Source: Macrobrachium rosenbergii
Taxonomy: Eukaryota; Arthropoda; Malacostraca; Decapoda; Palaemonidae
DNA length: 64,000 nt
Assembly: GCF_040412425.1 (NCBI RefSeq)
Contig: NC_089784.1
Coordinates: 35,741,570-35,805,569 of the forward strand
Reading direction: 5' to 3'
The notes under the pieces were generated by a model. It was given only the letters and a program-made list of their open reading frames with translations, was not told where the DNA came from and did no database searches. The position numbers were made by a program, and so were the translations under genes. Positions 46,995-58,516 of the stretch are shown here, piece after piece; within the stretch, counting starts at the first letter, position 1; each line of letters opens with the position of its first letter.

Positions 46995-47358
46995 CCTTGT
47001 TTCACAAGACACTCTGGGTCAACCAAGCATTAAATGTCTAAGTACGAAACTACAGCCCTGAGAAAGAACGTGTGCCTAGGTTTGGTAGCCTTGCCACGCC
47101 CACCTTAGGCTTACTGTACTTAACATCATTCTTTGGCATCTGAAATGGTCTAACATATCTTCACTAGAGACAAAGAAAACAGGAAAAGCACGAGGGAGAT
47201 ATATACGAGACTTCTTCCCATCTCGGCAACCAGCTGTTGTTAGCTTAGAAAACTTATGCCCTTTGGGTCGGCTTCGAAGTTGGTAACCGACTGGTTTCAT
47301 TACCTCCAGCTGAGGGCGCTCTCTCCCCTTCGGGGCATTGCAACGCTGGCTCTAAGGG
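46995..47358 (-). repeat. Dispersed coding-like repeat, copy 2
   Basis: Inverted partner of 39,139-39,515. The minus-strand frame 47,076-47,300 begins MKPVGYQLRSRPKG and continues through CRDGKKSRIYLPRAF, staying open past the TGA position of copy 1. It loses register after DMLD relative to copy 1. The 5' side also aligns (AATGCCCCGAAGG here, CAGTGCTCCGAAGG in copy 1). Family unknown. It lies directly next to the TGACGTCA cluster. Confidence 0.6.
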
Positions 47359-47492
47359 ACAAAAAAAAAAAATTTTTTTTATTTAAGTAACGTTACCTAC
47401 ATTTCAAAATATTTATGGGTTTAAAAATGAGACTGTCCGGTTAATTCATAGTTTTTATTTCCTCTCTAAATATACAATAATTTCGTCATCAA

Positions 47493-47833
47493 TGACGCCA
47501 CATTACAAGTGCTGCCGTCAACGATGACGTCACAACCTTACTAGGAAAACCATTATTGTAAGCATTAATTGTACAATGAAGCCACCTTACCCTAAATACG
47601 TAAACTTTTTTTGAATGGTAGCGGTCACGTAATTGTCATTAATGGCGTCACAGAATTTTAGTGAATGGTAGTCCATCAAACAACACCAAAGGCATAACCT
47701 TACAATCTTACGTCATCAATGACGTCACCTCAGTAGTTGTCCGCCCAAAGGCCTCATCATTGACACCTCTTGTGAATGGTTGTTAGGTCTCAACCTATGA
47801 CGTTATAGCTATAAAAGAGCATCAATGACGTCA
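47493..47833 (+). promoter_or_regulatory. Cluster of CRE/ATF-like TGACGTCA sites with TATA box
   Basis: Perfect TGACGTCA occurs at 47,525-47,532, 47,720-47,727 and 47,826-47,833. Near-matches are at 47,493 (TGACGCCA), 47,643 (TGGCGTCA), 47,709 (TACGTCAT) and 47,798 (TGACGTTA). Most sit in a CATCAATGACGTCAC context, so the cluster looks like a decayed tandem repeat of a CRE-containing unit. TATAAAAG lies at 47,811-47,818. TGACGTCA is the palindrome bound by CREB/ATF bZIP proteins. No dependent gene was identified. Confidence 0.45.
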
Positions 47834-48233
47834 TTTGTTTATGCATAAAACTCTAAAAGCCGACTCAAACTGGGTAGTGTCCTATAAAAACTACTAGGTA
47901 TTTCTAAAGCATTTTTCTCGGCTTTCGTAAGTTCCACGTGATTCATAGACCATTTCTCACCTGTATTCTAAGCTTGTCATCTTTCCAGAGGCATTACTTG
48001 GGCCGAGTCTTAGTGCTCATCTGGTACTCTTGAACATTTCGCTTTCGCCTTAACGAAAATACTTGTAACTTCTGTATAATCTATCTCTCACTATACGAGC
48101 ACTTCAATTCAACCATACCTAGGGATTGTTCAATTAAAGTTTAACCATCCTTTCTGTATGATCATTTTGTTCAATGTCAAACACCTCTACGTTCTTTTGA
48201 ATGAATTATTTTACTTCTCTGTACCTGGTATTA

Positions 48234-48234
48234 C

Positions 48235-48317
<83 letters not shown>
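48234..48317. repeat. (GA)n microsatellite
   Basis: About 41 GA units, among the longest tracts of this type in the window. Confidence 0.97.
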
Positions 48318-48321
<4 letters not shown>

Positions 48322-48397
48322 CACGACACACCTCTTGTAGCTTTCAGAGTCAATCTTCTGCACGAATCCCACGTGGAAGAGATTCACTTAACACTAA

Positions 48398-48535
48398 ATT
48401 ATGAAGGGTTAGACTTTCCATCCTGAGAGAGAGATGCAAGATGAATGGATAATCTCAAGACCAGCAGCAATTATGAAGAGTAAGACTTTCCAACCTGAGA
48501 CAAATGGGTAATTTGAAGACTAGCTGCAATAAACG
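48398..48535 (+). repeat. Two-copy 72-bp tandem repeat
   Basis: ATTATGAAGRGTWAGACTTT followed by CCAWCCTGAGA recurs about 72 bp later, with small indels in the second copy. Confidence 0.75.
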
Positions 48536-48539
48536 TTAA

Positions 48540-50770
48540 ATGAATCGGCTATTCCTTGAAAGCTTGATTCAACTGGCTGATGACAGGGAAGGCGGTTTGT
48601 CACTTTAACCTTGCCTGGCATAATTTCCCACACTACCTTCTAAAAGTACTGGAGTACCATGGTCCGAGCAAGACCATCAATGCTCTGTGCCTCAAAAGGA
48701 ACTGTTGAAATTCCTAGCAACAGACCATCAAAATAATATAGGCAAGTGGCTACAGGAGTTAGTGGATTCCTCTAGAATGGATTTCCAGTATGCTGGTACC
48801 AGATGCAATAGAAGGCTGTGAAAGAATGATGATGGAATTGGGAAAACAAAAGAAAAAGACTTATGATAAACATAAGACTCTATGGCAGTGGAAGAGTAAG
48901 AAAAAATAATTTTTGGGTGGCGTTACGGGTATACTAAACTATCCTTTCATACAAAAAGACCAAATGACAGGTACATTTGAGTGGAATTACTGACAACTGG
49001 GGAAATAATAAAAACATCATGTAAAATAAAAAGTGGGATGCAAAGAAGTGATCAAACTAATTCTGAGAAGACCTGTAAGTGATACACACAAAGACTGAAC
49101 CAGAGGAAATCTAAAAAGCAGATTAAACAAATCTAGCTGAAATAGGAAACAGCAGACAGAGACGTATCTCGTAATTACAAACACCTTATCAGATACACTT
49201 GAAAGCTACGTCTTACGAGGAAGGCCACGGTAACAGGCGGGCCATACCTCAAGTCAGAAAAAATATGCATGACAAAGAGACACACACACACACACACAAC
49301 AAGAACTTCAAGGGGCTAAGATAAAGTAATACGATGAAGCAGCAACAAGAAAAAGCAAATGCAGTACCTAAGGAGCATGATGATGGGGACAGCAAGTATA
49401 AAGAAAATGAATTATGAAAAAGTGTGTGGTGGATGGCTGAATCACAAAAACTGACAGAGGGGCTAAGAAAGTTAAGTTCCATAAGCAATGGTGTCAAAAG
49501 AATAGATTTACAAAATTAAGCTGAGAAGCCAAAAAAAATAGTAAGCAGAAGTCAAAGGCATAACTTGAAAACTCTATATCCCATGTTTGGACATCACAGA
49601 TGCCAAAACGATTCACAGAAAGCAACAGATCCTGACAGACAACACTGGGAATACTGTGCTTGATAAGGGAATCGCGTAGATATTACATCTTGCAAGATGC
49701 AAAATGGATTAGATATTACATCTTGCAAGATGCAAAAAGGATAAGTAAGAAGCAAGGAAGAACTTGACCTGGGAGCTTCAGTGAATGTGGAATTATAATA
49801 TGACATATCAAATAGACAGACCTCAATTCCAAATGGTAATCAGAAAGAGGAATGACTTGACAAAACCCAGCACAGAGGAGATGATGGACCTGCTAAATAC
49901 CTGTCATGATGTAAAGTATCCACAGACTGGAAAAATAATCTCACAACAAAGGTAGCATGGTCTATGGATGCTACGTACACTGCCAACAACACCCAAGAAA
50001 TCAGAATGAAGCAATGATTTTCGGTGGATTCTGAGGAAGGAACTGAGCCTAGTTCAAAAGGAAGAGCACTCCTGCCTGAAAAATCAACGCATATAAAAGT
50101 CAAAACACTGAAACGATACCAACCAGTACATGATGGCCAGGATTAGCACAAAGTCCAAGCCTACTTGTGACAGTGATGGATTGGTCAACAGAAAGTATAT
50201 GCAGAAGGTTATATGAACCTGCTTTGGGCAGATGATTGACCGCAATGACAGAGTCAGAGGGAGAGAAATACAGATTTCAGCAATGGGCTATAAAGCTTAT
50301 ACAAGACAGGTGTGATGAAAATTTATCAGATGGGCAAAATACAAGAAATATAAGTAAGGAAGTGGTGGATGTGATAGGAAACAATACTAAAATCAGTGCT
50401 ATTAAGAAACAAGACAGACTGGGAACAGTGTAAGTAACTAATGTGATAAAAGCATAATATATAGTCACATGCCAATAGCAGAGGGACAAGGTGGCTTGAT
50501 GGAATTCAAGAGACAAGACAAAATGTGAGAAAAGGTTACCATACTGACTAATGGAAGTGAAGTTATCAAAAACAAAAAACAGAGGCAACTAACAAAAACA
50601 CCTGAGGTTGAAAATATACTGCGGGTATGAATGGGGTAAAAATGACTGAATATTCTGAACCGACCACTCATGACTATTCACTGGGAGTTAACCAAGCAAA
50701 TACAAGGAGGGATAAAATGGGAACAAAAATGGAAGATAACAGCAAACCATACAAAGACGTACATTGTAGT
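48540..50770 (+). other. Purine-rich unrecognised region
   Basis: The + strand is rich in A+G over about 2.2 kb, which removes minus-strand stop codons and produces several minus-strand frames of 68-103 codons with no family resemblance. It includes a 33-bp two-copy repeat (49,676-49,741, core ATTACATCTTGCAAGATGCA) and a short CA tract at 49,280-49,299. The + frame at 50,236-50,433 (begins MTAMTESEGEKYRFQQWA) has protein-like composition but is not recognised. A decayed mobile element is possible. Confidence 0.35.
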
Positions 50771-50974
50771 TTGACTTAAAATCATTCGTTCATTCACTCG
50801 AGCGAGGGACATCTCTCCCCCTTCTGTATGACTTTACATTTTCTACAAGGTTGATCTGCCCTTATACTATATAGTAAATGGTTTGTACAATCTACATACA
50901 AAACCACCACCAACTTGGTCTCTCTACTTGAAAATGACAATGAAGGCTTTCCATAACAGGTCAGTTCTGGTATG

Positions 50975-50977
<3 letters not shown>

Positions 50978-51058
<81 letters not shown>
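50978..51058. repeat. (GA)n microsatellite
   Basis: About 40 GA units. Confidence 0.97.
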
Positions 51059-51061
<3 letters not shown>

Positions 51062-51790
51062 TACCAATAAATAAAACACAAGACATTTTATTTAAAAAAA
51101 AAAAGGTAAAAATGTAACTCTTTCACAATTTTTACAAACCCATAAACATTTTCAGTCAAATAACATTATGTGATAAAAAATATAAAATCTGAATCATTTT
51201 ACAAATTTTCTTGATATAAGTATTATATATGTGTACAGTACTTTATATCTTATCCAAAGAGGACATCCGAGATGGAAGAAAGAGACAGGGAGGAAATTAG
51301 TATTATATAATCATTACTATTACTAAAATGCAGTTTACAGTGACTATTGAGAGAGAATTTCCCTCTTATGACCAAGCTAAAGGGTCTGTTTTTTGGGTGA
51401 CAGGTGAAAAACAAATGAGAATGGTTTGCATGAACCACTGAGCATAAGGAGAGAAAGAGGTCCTGTGTAAGGCTATAAAATCCCTGAGGTCTATCTTAAG
51501 AAGTGTCTTACCAAAGCCCAAACAAATGTTAAAATGTCACTCTTTTAAAAATGAAATTACTTTTCCTACACTAACCCAGCAAGTTAACCTAGCCTATTTC
51601 ATGTGCAGTGCAAGTCCAGACACCATATTCCACTGTAGACAAAAAAGGGACAGCCTGGTCCAGTAGGCTGGCAAATGTAAGCAAAGGAATTTTGGGGGTA
51701 ACCAGACCACCAAGTTCACATTCTCAACTCTCATATGACTAACCAGCAGGATTAGTTCTTGATGCAATATGTTACACCTTGTTTTATATA

Positions 51791-52275
51791 TTACAACTCC
51801 TTAAAATCATATGTGGAAGACTGCTGAGCTGCTGCAGTGCCAACCAGGTGAAAGGATCCTGAAAAGACCAATGCAGCTCCCTGGACAGTGAGGCAAAATG
51901 AAACCCTAGACTCCCAGGCAAAAGGGTTGTCAGGAGCTGGACTGCAAATCTTCCAAAACAAATGGATAACTTCTAAAAGGTGTGACGAATAGAAACAGAA
52001 AGGCCTTGCAGATGGGCAAGCTGCATGGGACATGAAAAGTATTGCTGACATAGAAACTTGTTCTGCTGTAGATGCTGTGCCTGAGAAACCAAAGTTAAAT
52101 TAAACATCTCTACTGGTGGTACTCTCCGAGAATAGCCAGTGAAATACACAAGTTGTAACTGGGTCATGAAGACTTTTTTACTTTCTGACTGATCAGAATG
52201 GGCAGCAATAATAGCTGTAACTCCTGAAATGTAATCTGAAATAAAGGTTTTCAACCAAATTCCAGAAAAGACCAA
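51791..52275 (-). CDS. Unrecognised overlapping minus-strand frames, possible exon
   Basis: A 100-codon frame (52,275-51,973) contains SGVTAIIAAHSDQSESKKVF and VYFTGYSRRVPPVEMFNLTL. A second frame in another register (52,051-51,791) continues with WKICSPAPDNPFAWESR. Two acceptor-like TTTCAG sites lie near the start of the first frame (about 52,217 and 52,229). Composition is protein-like and not driven by a repeat, but I cannot assign a family; the register change would need a splice or would mean a pseudogene. Confidence 0.25.
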
Positions 52276-53261
52276 ACCTGAATTGAATCTTTCAGAAAAA
52301 ATAGTTATAAACTAATATGGCTTTTAAAAGGGTTGAAGGGAGGTAGAAACTTGAAAAGAGTCTGAGAAAACAAAATCAGAAGTAGGCCATGAGGTAACCT
52401 AGTATCTATACCATCTGGGTTCATAAAGCCTACACCCATCTATTACCATGTGTTCCAGTTAAAACTGCAGAGCAATCACCAATCAACTGAGAAAAGGCAA
52501 ACACTGGTGTAAAAATATTAACCCTGCAGGACCTTGCCTACATAAGCCAGCTACTGGGGCCCAGTATTTTCCTTTCTTTCTGCAGTGGGTTATAGAGTCT
52601 AAAAAGGCATACAAATAAGGCCAGTGAATGTGATGCATTGATGAATAAACAAAAGCAAACACTGTACTAAACAAAGAACACATATGAATACAGAGACATT
52701 GATATATTTGCTGCTGCTCAAAGAAATAATCTTAAAACTGCACAAAAATACCTGTACATACCTTGACCCATTCTTGGCAGTCAACAAAAATGTTCTATAA
52801 GCCATAATTATAAATAAACTCATGATTATGTCATATATACATAAACAACTGACAAACCCTCAACACTGCAAATGTACTGTACACAACTTATTGAAAAACA
52901 TTAAAATTAAATTTATTACAGCTGAAGAAATAAAATGTACTCAAGAGCCAAAGCATAAAGTAATCCACAGCACATTTTCATCTTCTCAGCCTAATCATTG
53001 GTTGGGGGGCACTGTTTACAATTGCAATTAAGCCATGACAAAATAAACTACACCAATACTAAACTGTCCCTTGAACCAAACAAAAAGATAATAAGGGAGT
53101 GTCTTAAAAAAGGAACTTAACATTAAAAATGAATACAAAATAAGAAAAAGATTTATAAATTACGAAATTACGCTAACAGAAAAATATTGACAAAATGTAA
53201 TAATCCATCACAAACATGTAAGAGAAGGCACCTTTATAATCATGATATACTGTAGTTTACA

Positions 53262-53328
53262 TTATTATTATTAAATAGTTTAACCAGACCACTGAGCTGA
53301 CTATCAGCTCTCATAAGGCTGGCCATTG
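53262..53328 (-). mobile_element. SINE family B, 3' fragment
   Basis: On the minus strand, GAGAGCTGATAGTCAGCTCA followed by GTGGTCTGGTTAAACT and a short AAT tail matches the 3' end of the SINE at 59,328-59,568. The head is absent. Confidence 0.7.
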
Positions 53329-53479
53329 TAGTTTATAACCAGACCACAAGGGCACACTGCTAGACTCTCCAACGGGTTGCCCTGGGGTAAGTTCTTGATT
53401 TATTACTACAACTGGTATTACTTTCAGGCAGGGTAGGCAAATCCCCTGGACAAAATGCTTAACTCTTTTGGGGCAAAAG

Positions 53480-53702
53480 GTTTGCTTACTCGTATTTTAA
53501 TATTTTGCTTACTTTTTTATCTATATCTATTCATTTTTTAATTTGTTATTTTATCTTTTCTAATAATTAATCTCTTCTTTCTGTATTTCCTATTACCTTT
53601 TGTTATTTCTTTCAAATGAACCTCCACATTCTTTGGAAGCTTGAATTTCAAGTCAAAGGCCCCAGCAGTGGGCTTGGTCCATATGAATTGTAGTTTGTCT
53701 TC

Positions 53703-53774
<72 letters not shown>

Positions 53775-53789
53775 TTAATAATAATAATT
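53480..53789 (+). mobile_element. LINE 3' end (family A partner) with (AAT)n tail
   Basis: 3' UTR-like sequence with TAATAATTAATCTCTTCTTT and CATTCTTTGGAAGCTTGAA leads through GGTCCATATGAATTG into about 28 AAT units (53,703-53,789). It aligns with 59,200-59,750 but lacks the SINE B insertion, so it represents the empty site. No RT codons are visible upstream; it is 5'-truncated. Confidence 0.75.
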
Positions 53790-54239
53790 AATGGCAAAAT
53801 TCAAATTTTATGTAATGAACTGCAGTTCTTCAAAAAATACATAATTGCAAACTTACAACTAATGAAGATTGGCAAATGTTCTGCTTCCCAAACTTGACAT
53901 ATGCTGTTGGTTGGAGTCTGGACATTTACAGAATATGTGTTTGTCAGTATAGACCTTCATTCACTGCAAAAAGGGATTGGGTCATTTGCATTATTTATTA
54001 AAATGGTGACGATTCCAATTCAAAGACGGGGTAGAATTGCTCCACCATGGAACTTTTCTTGTTTTAAAAAAATGTCATAATCCAGCAGTGGGTATGACCT
54101 GTTTTCATATTTTATCAGGTTCATGACAGCATAAAAATCTGCCATTCACTGCAGGACATGGGTTTGAGAAATGCTGAATATTCACTGATCAGAATAGACT
54201 TTTTTTTCTGGGCAGAATATTTGCAGCTTTAGCTACTCT

Positions 54240-54960
54240 TCTGGCATCCCATTTCCTGTATTTATGCCCATCTGGGCAGGACTCCAACCTATTTCAATGT
54301 TGACATTGCAGTAGTTTAGACATCTCCAAAGACTCCATGTTGGAAAGCAGTTCATAACAGAATAACAAACCATAAAAGAGAAACAACAAAGAAAAACATA
54401 GAGGATAAACAACAAAGCACAACAAATAAGATGAATAACAAATGATCTGAGGTGAGACTCATGTCATTTACTCAACACAAAAATATTTGCCTCTAGTTTG
54501 AGTTCCTGAAGTTCCAACAATTTGACTGGCGGATTAGGAAGATCATTCCACAATTTGAATTGAACTGAATATAGAATTTAGGCCAAAGGCCAAGCACTGG
54601 AACCTATGAGGCCACTCAGCACTGAAACGGAAATTGACAGTAAAAGGTTTGAAAGGTGTAACGGGGAAAACCTCGAAGTTGCACTCTGAATCAACTATTA
54701 GGAGAGGGTGGAAAATAAGATGGAAGAAAGAGAATATGAAAGGAAGTACAGTAAAAGGAATGACAAGGGTTGCAGGTAGGGGCCACAGGCATGCTGCAAA
54801 GAACCTTAAGTAATGCCTGCAGTGCACCGCATGAGGTGCACTGACGGCACTAACCCCCCCATGGGGCAATCCATAATTTGGTCACAACAGGAATAAAACT
54901 CCTGGAACACAGGGTTACCCTGAACCTCCCAGAAAAAAAGGTGACTTGAAATTGACAGTT
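54240..54960 (-). pseudogene. LINE ORF2 C-terminus and 3' UTR, interrupted by SINE-like C
   Basis: On the minus strand, upstream of the insertion the frame reads RVTLCSRSFIPVVTKLW. Downstream it resumes NDLPNPPVKLLELQELKLEA and ends NIFVLSK with a stop at 54,464-54,466. This is the typical C-terminus of a Jockey/CR1-like polymerase. The following 3' UTR-like part holds CTTTCCAACATGGAGTCTTT. Same family as the relics at 62.2 and 63.8 kb. Confidence 0.75.
54558..54866 (-). mobile_element. SINE-like element family C, copy 3, with target-site duplication
   Basis: A full-length copy (309 bp) on the minus strand. It is flanked by CATTCCACAATTTG (54,544-54,557) and CAATCCATAATTTG (54,867-54,880), a 14-bp direct repeat with three differences. 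This defines both ends and indicates LINE-type insertion. It splits the reading frame of a LINE relic at the conserved KLW|N position. Confidence 0.8.
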
Positions 54961-55375
54961 TAGCTCTCGATGCAAATGATGATCATTATCAGGCAAAAAT
55001 ACTGATATAGTATGGACAGTGACCCAATTGAATTATGGTGACAGAGATGAATACCAAGACCGGAGACAAGGAATTAAATAGAAATTAAGATTTTTCCAAG
55101 TTTCATGATGTAAGTCAGGTGCTGCAAACAATATTCAAAACAATCAAGAATAAAAATATTTCCCCAAGACAGACAGGACTCCTTCTCTATGGGTACAGGC
55201 TGGAGAATGCCCAAAATATACATGACACCAAATGTCAAGTTTTGAAAGCATATAAGTTGAAGGATTTTTTCAGAATCCTCATCTTTTTCAATTATGCTAA
55301 TGATAAAATTTTTATAGAGGTGCAATTTAATAAATAACATCTAAACCTTTTCATTAATAGTGACAAATCCTTCAT

Positions 55376-55426
55376 TGCAGCCCTGTCAGAGCCAAATAAA
55401 TTGGCTCACTGGTCTGGTAAATCTAC

Positions 55427-55501
<75 letters not shown>

Positions 55502-55503
55502 GA
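55376..55503 (+). mobile_element. SINE family B, 3' fragment with (AAT)n tail
   Basis: GCCCTGTCAGAGCC followed by GGCTCACTGGTCTGGTAAAT matches the 3' end of SINE B and runs into about 24 AAT units (55,430-55,500). Confidence 0.6.
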
Positions 55504-55689
55504 TAGGACTTCTAAACCCCTGAAAGACATTTTGGGTGAATTTACGGTCAAGCATGATGACTAGACTTCTAAATCAACTCTCCATGTAATGTGATAACAC
55601 TTTTAACAAATTCATAAGTACAGTATTTTTGTCATTTTTGCTTTGTCCTTCAATTAATTCAAATGGAAACCAAGCCTCAATACTTCACA

Positions 55690-55858
55690 CGTAGAGGCAA
55701 ACAATAATGACCATCTGATCTACCAGGCTGCTATTAAGTCTTCGGGATCTTCACATGCCACTGTTGGTCAAGCTAAATCTGTCTGCTGCTTTCCCATCCA
55801 CTAAGAGATCTCAAGCTACAGCGAGTCCTCACAGGGGCCGACAAATGAGAACAGTAAC
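55690..55858 (-). other. Candidate exon behind a strong acceptor
   Basis: On the minus strand GTCATTTTTTTCATTACAG lies directly before 55,858. One frame then stays open for about 28 codons (YCSHLSAPVRTRCSLRSLSG). The peptide is not recognised. The acceptor quality is the only support. Confidence 0.2.
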
Positions 55859-55869
55859 CTGTAATGAAA

Positions 55870-56460
55870 AAAATGACAACTATAAATTCAAAGTTGTAAT
55901 TTGGGCACTTTTTCATACAAAATAATGCAATGACCTAACATACCCTTGCCTTAATAACACATGTTCTGACCAGAACCTTTAATTTTAATAAACAGAAATA
56001 ATTATTTGAATAAAATTACCATAACGAGAATTCTTCCAGAATATAAAATAGTATAAAGACATCTGCCAGCAAAAAAAAAGAACAGCTTAAAATATCTCCA
56101 TTCCTAGAATACTAAAACCTCTTATCATACCTCTGCTTAATACCCAAAAATTAAGCAGTTTGCTATCTGCTTCAAATGAAGTGATAATTACTTGGAAGTT
56201 TTTCTCGAATGAGTGATTATACAATGAGATGGGACCTGTGATCAATGTTCCCATTCACAATTTGGTGTACATTGCCTGTGTGGTTTGGGGGCCCCGTGTT
56301 TCATGGTACTGTACGGTTGCATTTTCTTATTAACAGGAAAAAACCATGAGTGCCATCACATTTCTCACAGTTGCAAGAATGTATACAGTAGTCACTTTAC
56401 CACCTTACTTCATCCCAATTTCAAGCGAAACCTTGCCCTATTTTCTATTTCAGATGGGCA
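55870..56460. other. No recognised feature
   Basis: AT-rich unique sequence; the 72-codon frame at 56,285-56,503 overlaps a SINE-like copy and has no family resemblance. Confidence 0.35.
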
Positions 56461-56463
56461 ATA

Positions 56464-56766
56464 CACAGAATTTAGGCCAAAGGCAAAGCACTGGGGCTTA
56501 TGACGATGAGGTCATTCAGCGCTGAGATGGAAATTGACAATAAAAAGATTAGAGGTGTAATAGGAGGAAAACCTCAAACTTGCACTATGAAACAATTATT
56601 AGGAGAGGATTGAGGAAAGTAAGATGGAAGGAACAGAATATGAACAGAGGTACAGTCAAAGGAATGGAAGGGGTTGCAGCTAAGGTCCACAGGGGGACTG
56701 CAAAGAACCTCAAGTAATGCCTACAGTGCGTCGCATGAGATGCACTGACGGCACTACACCCCTACG
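56464..56766 (-). mobile_element. SINE-like element family C, copy 4
   Basis: Minus-strand copy starting at AATTTAGGCCAAAGGC on the + strand and ending after TGCACTGACGGCAC. The Lys/Arg-rich frame reading RKVRWKEQNMNRGTVKGM is open over its C-terminal half but frameshifted upstream. Confidence 0.75.
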
Positions 56767-56769
56767 AGA

Positions 56770-58238
56770 TACCATTTCCAAATCTCCAGAAACAAGGATA
56801 AAAGTAGGTCAACCAAGGTTAGACAGATGATTTACATAACTGATCAATTTGGCAAACTTCATCAGTTGAAAAACTCGCAGTGAGGTTAAGACTGAATCTG
56901 CAACGTTTGCACCAGTGGTGAGATGAATGACGATTAGGAAACCATGGAAACAAGCTGCATCACAGACTGACTAAGCCTACAGTGCAAAGGAAAGGAAAGG
57001 CTGGCCTCTAACTACTACATCAACTTAAACCCCAATTTCTATAAAGCTCCATTTGACTCTGTCAGCAAACATTTTGTGAAATAATGTGAATTTGTAATCA
57101 GGTAATCCAGGACTTTGGAAAGTAGCTCTTCAATTTAACAAGACTCTCTGGGGTCTAGCTAGCTTTCTGATAAGTAACAAAGACTATATATCACAGCTTG
57201 CCCTTGAATATTTTCTGAATATCTTACAGCTATATGCAATACTATATACAGTACGTAGTTCCTAACCCACACTAACCTACACTTTACACTTAACCCTGAA
57301 TGGATGGGAATCCTCATATGAGTATCTGTAACAGGTTTTGGGTAATAGACGAGAATCCTCATATTAGTATTAATACAGTATTACGAGTCATTCAGTTTGG
57401 ATGAATTTAGTGGGAAAAATGATCATTGCACTTCAATGATCCATAAATGACTTATGGCAACTATTTGGATGAGCTTGGGAGAGACATCGATCAGTATGCC
57501 TTGAGATTTCAGAAGGGAATGTACTGCCTCTCAGCCACTCCAGGACGTCTTTTTATTTATTTGCTCATAAATATACCCAGGAATTGCTGATGATTTATTT
57601 CTTTTATGATAGTATGTCAGCTACAATCGTAATTTTGCAAAGAGAAGTGCAAAGAAATATCAGAAAAAACATGTACACCTCACAAAAAATTACTACATCT
57701 CTCCATCTCGGTAAATCTCGTAAATATCTTACAACAAATATATTCAGAATTTGTTACCAATTGTAGTTCTTATCTGTTATGATATTGTGTGAGCTATAAT
57801 TATAATTTTACAAAATAATATAAATTATTAAAAAACATGCATAACTTGGTTAAATTAACATATTTTTAAGAGTGTTTTGTAAAAGAAGCCCCACGCAAAT
57901 TTGTAAATAAGTCACTTTCAACTTCCTGTGGAAGGTAGGGAAAAATTTTTAGAATTTTTTTCTTACACCATGTGCATCTGCATATCTTCTTCTTTCCATT
58001 GATGTGTTTTTCCTTAAACTGGCCATTTAACCTGGTCTGGGGGTGTGCTTGATATATATTTAGCCTGTCCCTTGAGGGTGAACATTTAATTTAACTTATT
58101 TAAAAATTATATCTAAAATGGAAGCACAGTAAAAGTGAGGATGATAATGTAGCTGATAGGTACAGAAGTCCATGAAGTTGAGGTGTAACTACAATGAACC
58201 ACTGACCTGTCAACCAGTCGCTTAGCCAGTCACCTAAC

Positions 58239-58240
<2 letters not shown>
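56770..58240. other. No recognised feature
   Basis: Unique sequence without repeats or conserved peptides that I could identify. Confidence 0.35.

Positions 58241-58317
<77 letters not shown>
58241..58317. repeat. (GA)n microsatellite
   Basis: About 38 GA units. Confidence 0.97.
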
Positions 58318-58321
<4 letters not shown>

Positions 58322-58402
58322 ATGTGGGACCTACATACAAATTTATGGGCAGCAACCCCCAGCCACTGACTATATATACTAACTACAGTATATACAGCAA
58401 AA

Positions 58403-58478
58403 CTATATAATATAATATAATATAATATAATATAATATAATATAATATAATATAATATAATATATAATATAATATACA
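58403..58478. repeat. (TATAA)n pentanucleotide repeat
   Basis: About 14 units of TATAA ending in imperfect TA. The only long pentanucleotide microsatellite in the window. Confidence 0.93.
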
Positions 58479-58516
58479 GTAATATAAAATATCAACAGAT
58501 ACTAAACGTGCTATAG

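Noticed and set aside
39139..47358. LTR retrotransposon bounded by the pair at 39.1 and 47.2 kb
   Set aside because: The two copies are in inverted orientation and no gag, protease or integrase motif was seen between them.
48540..50770. Series of minus-strand open frames of 68-103 codons
   Set aside because: The + strand is purine-rich, which depletes minus-strand stop codons; peptides show no domain, no conserved order and no splice support.
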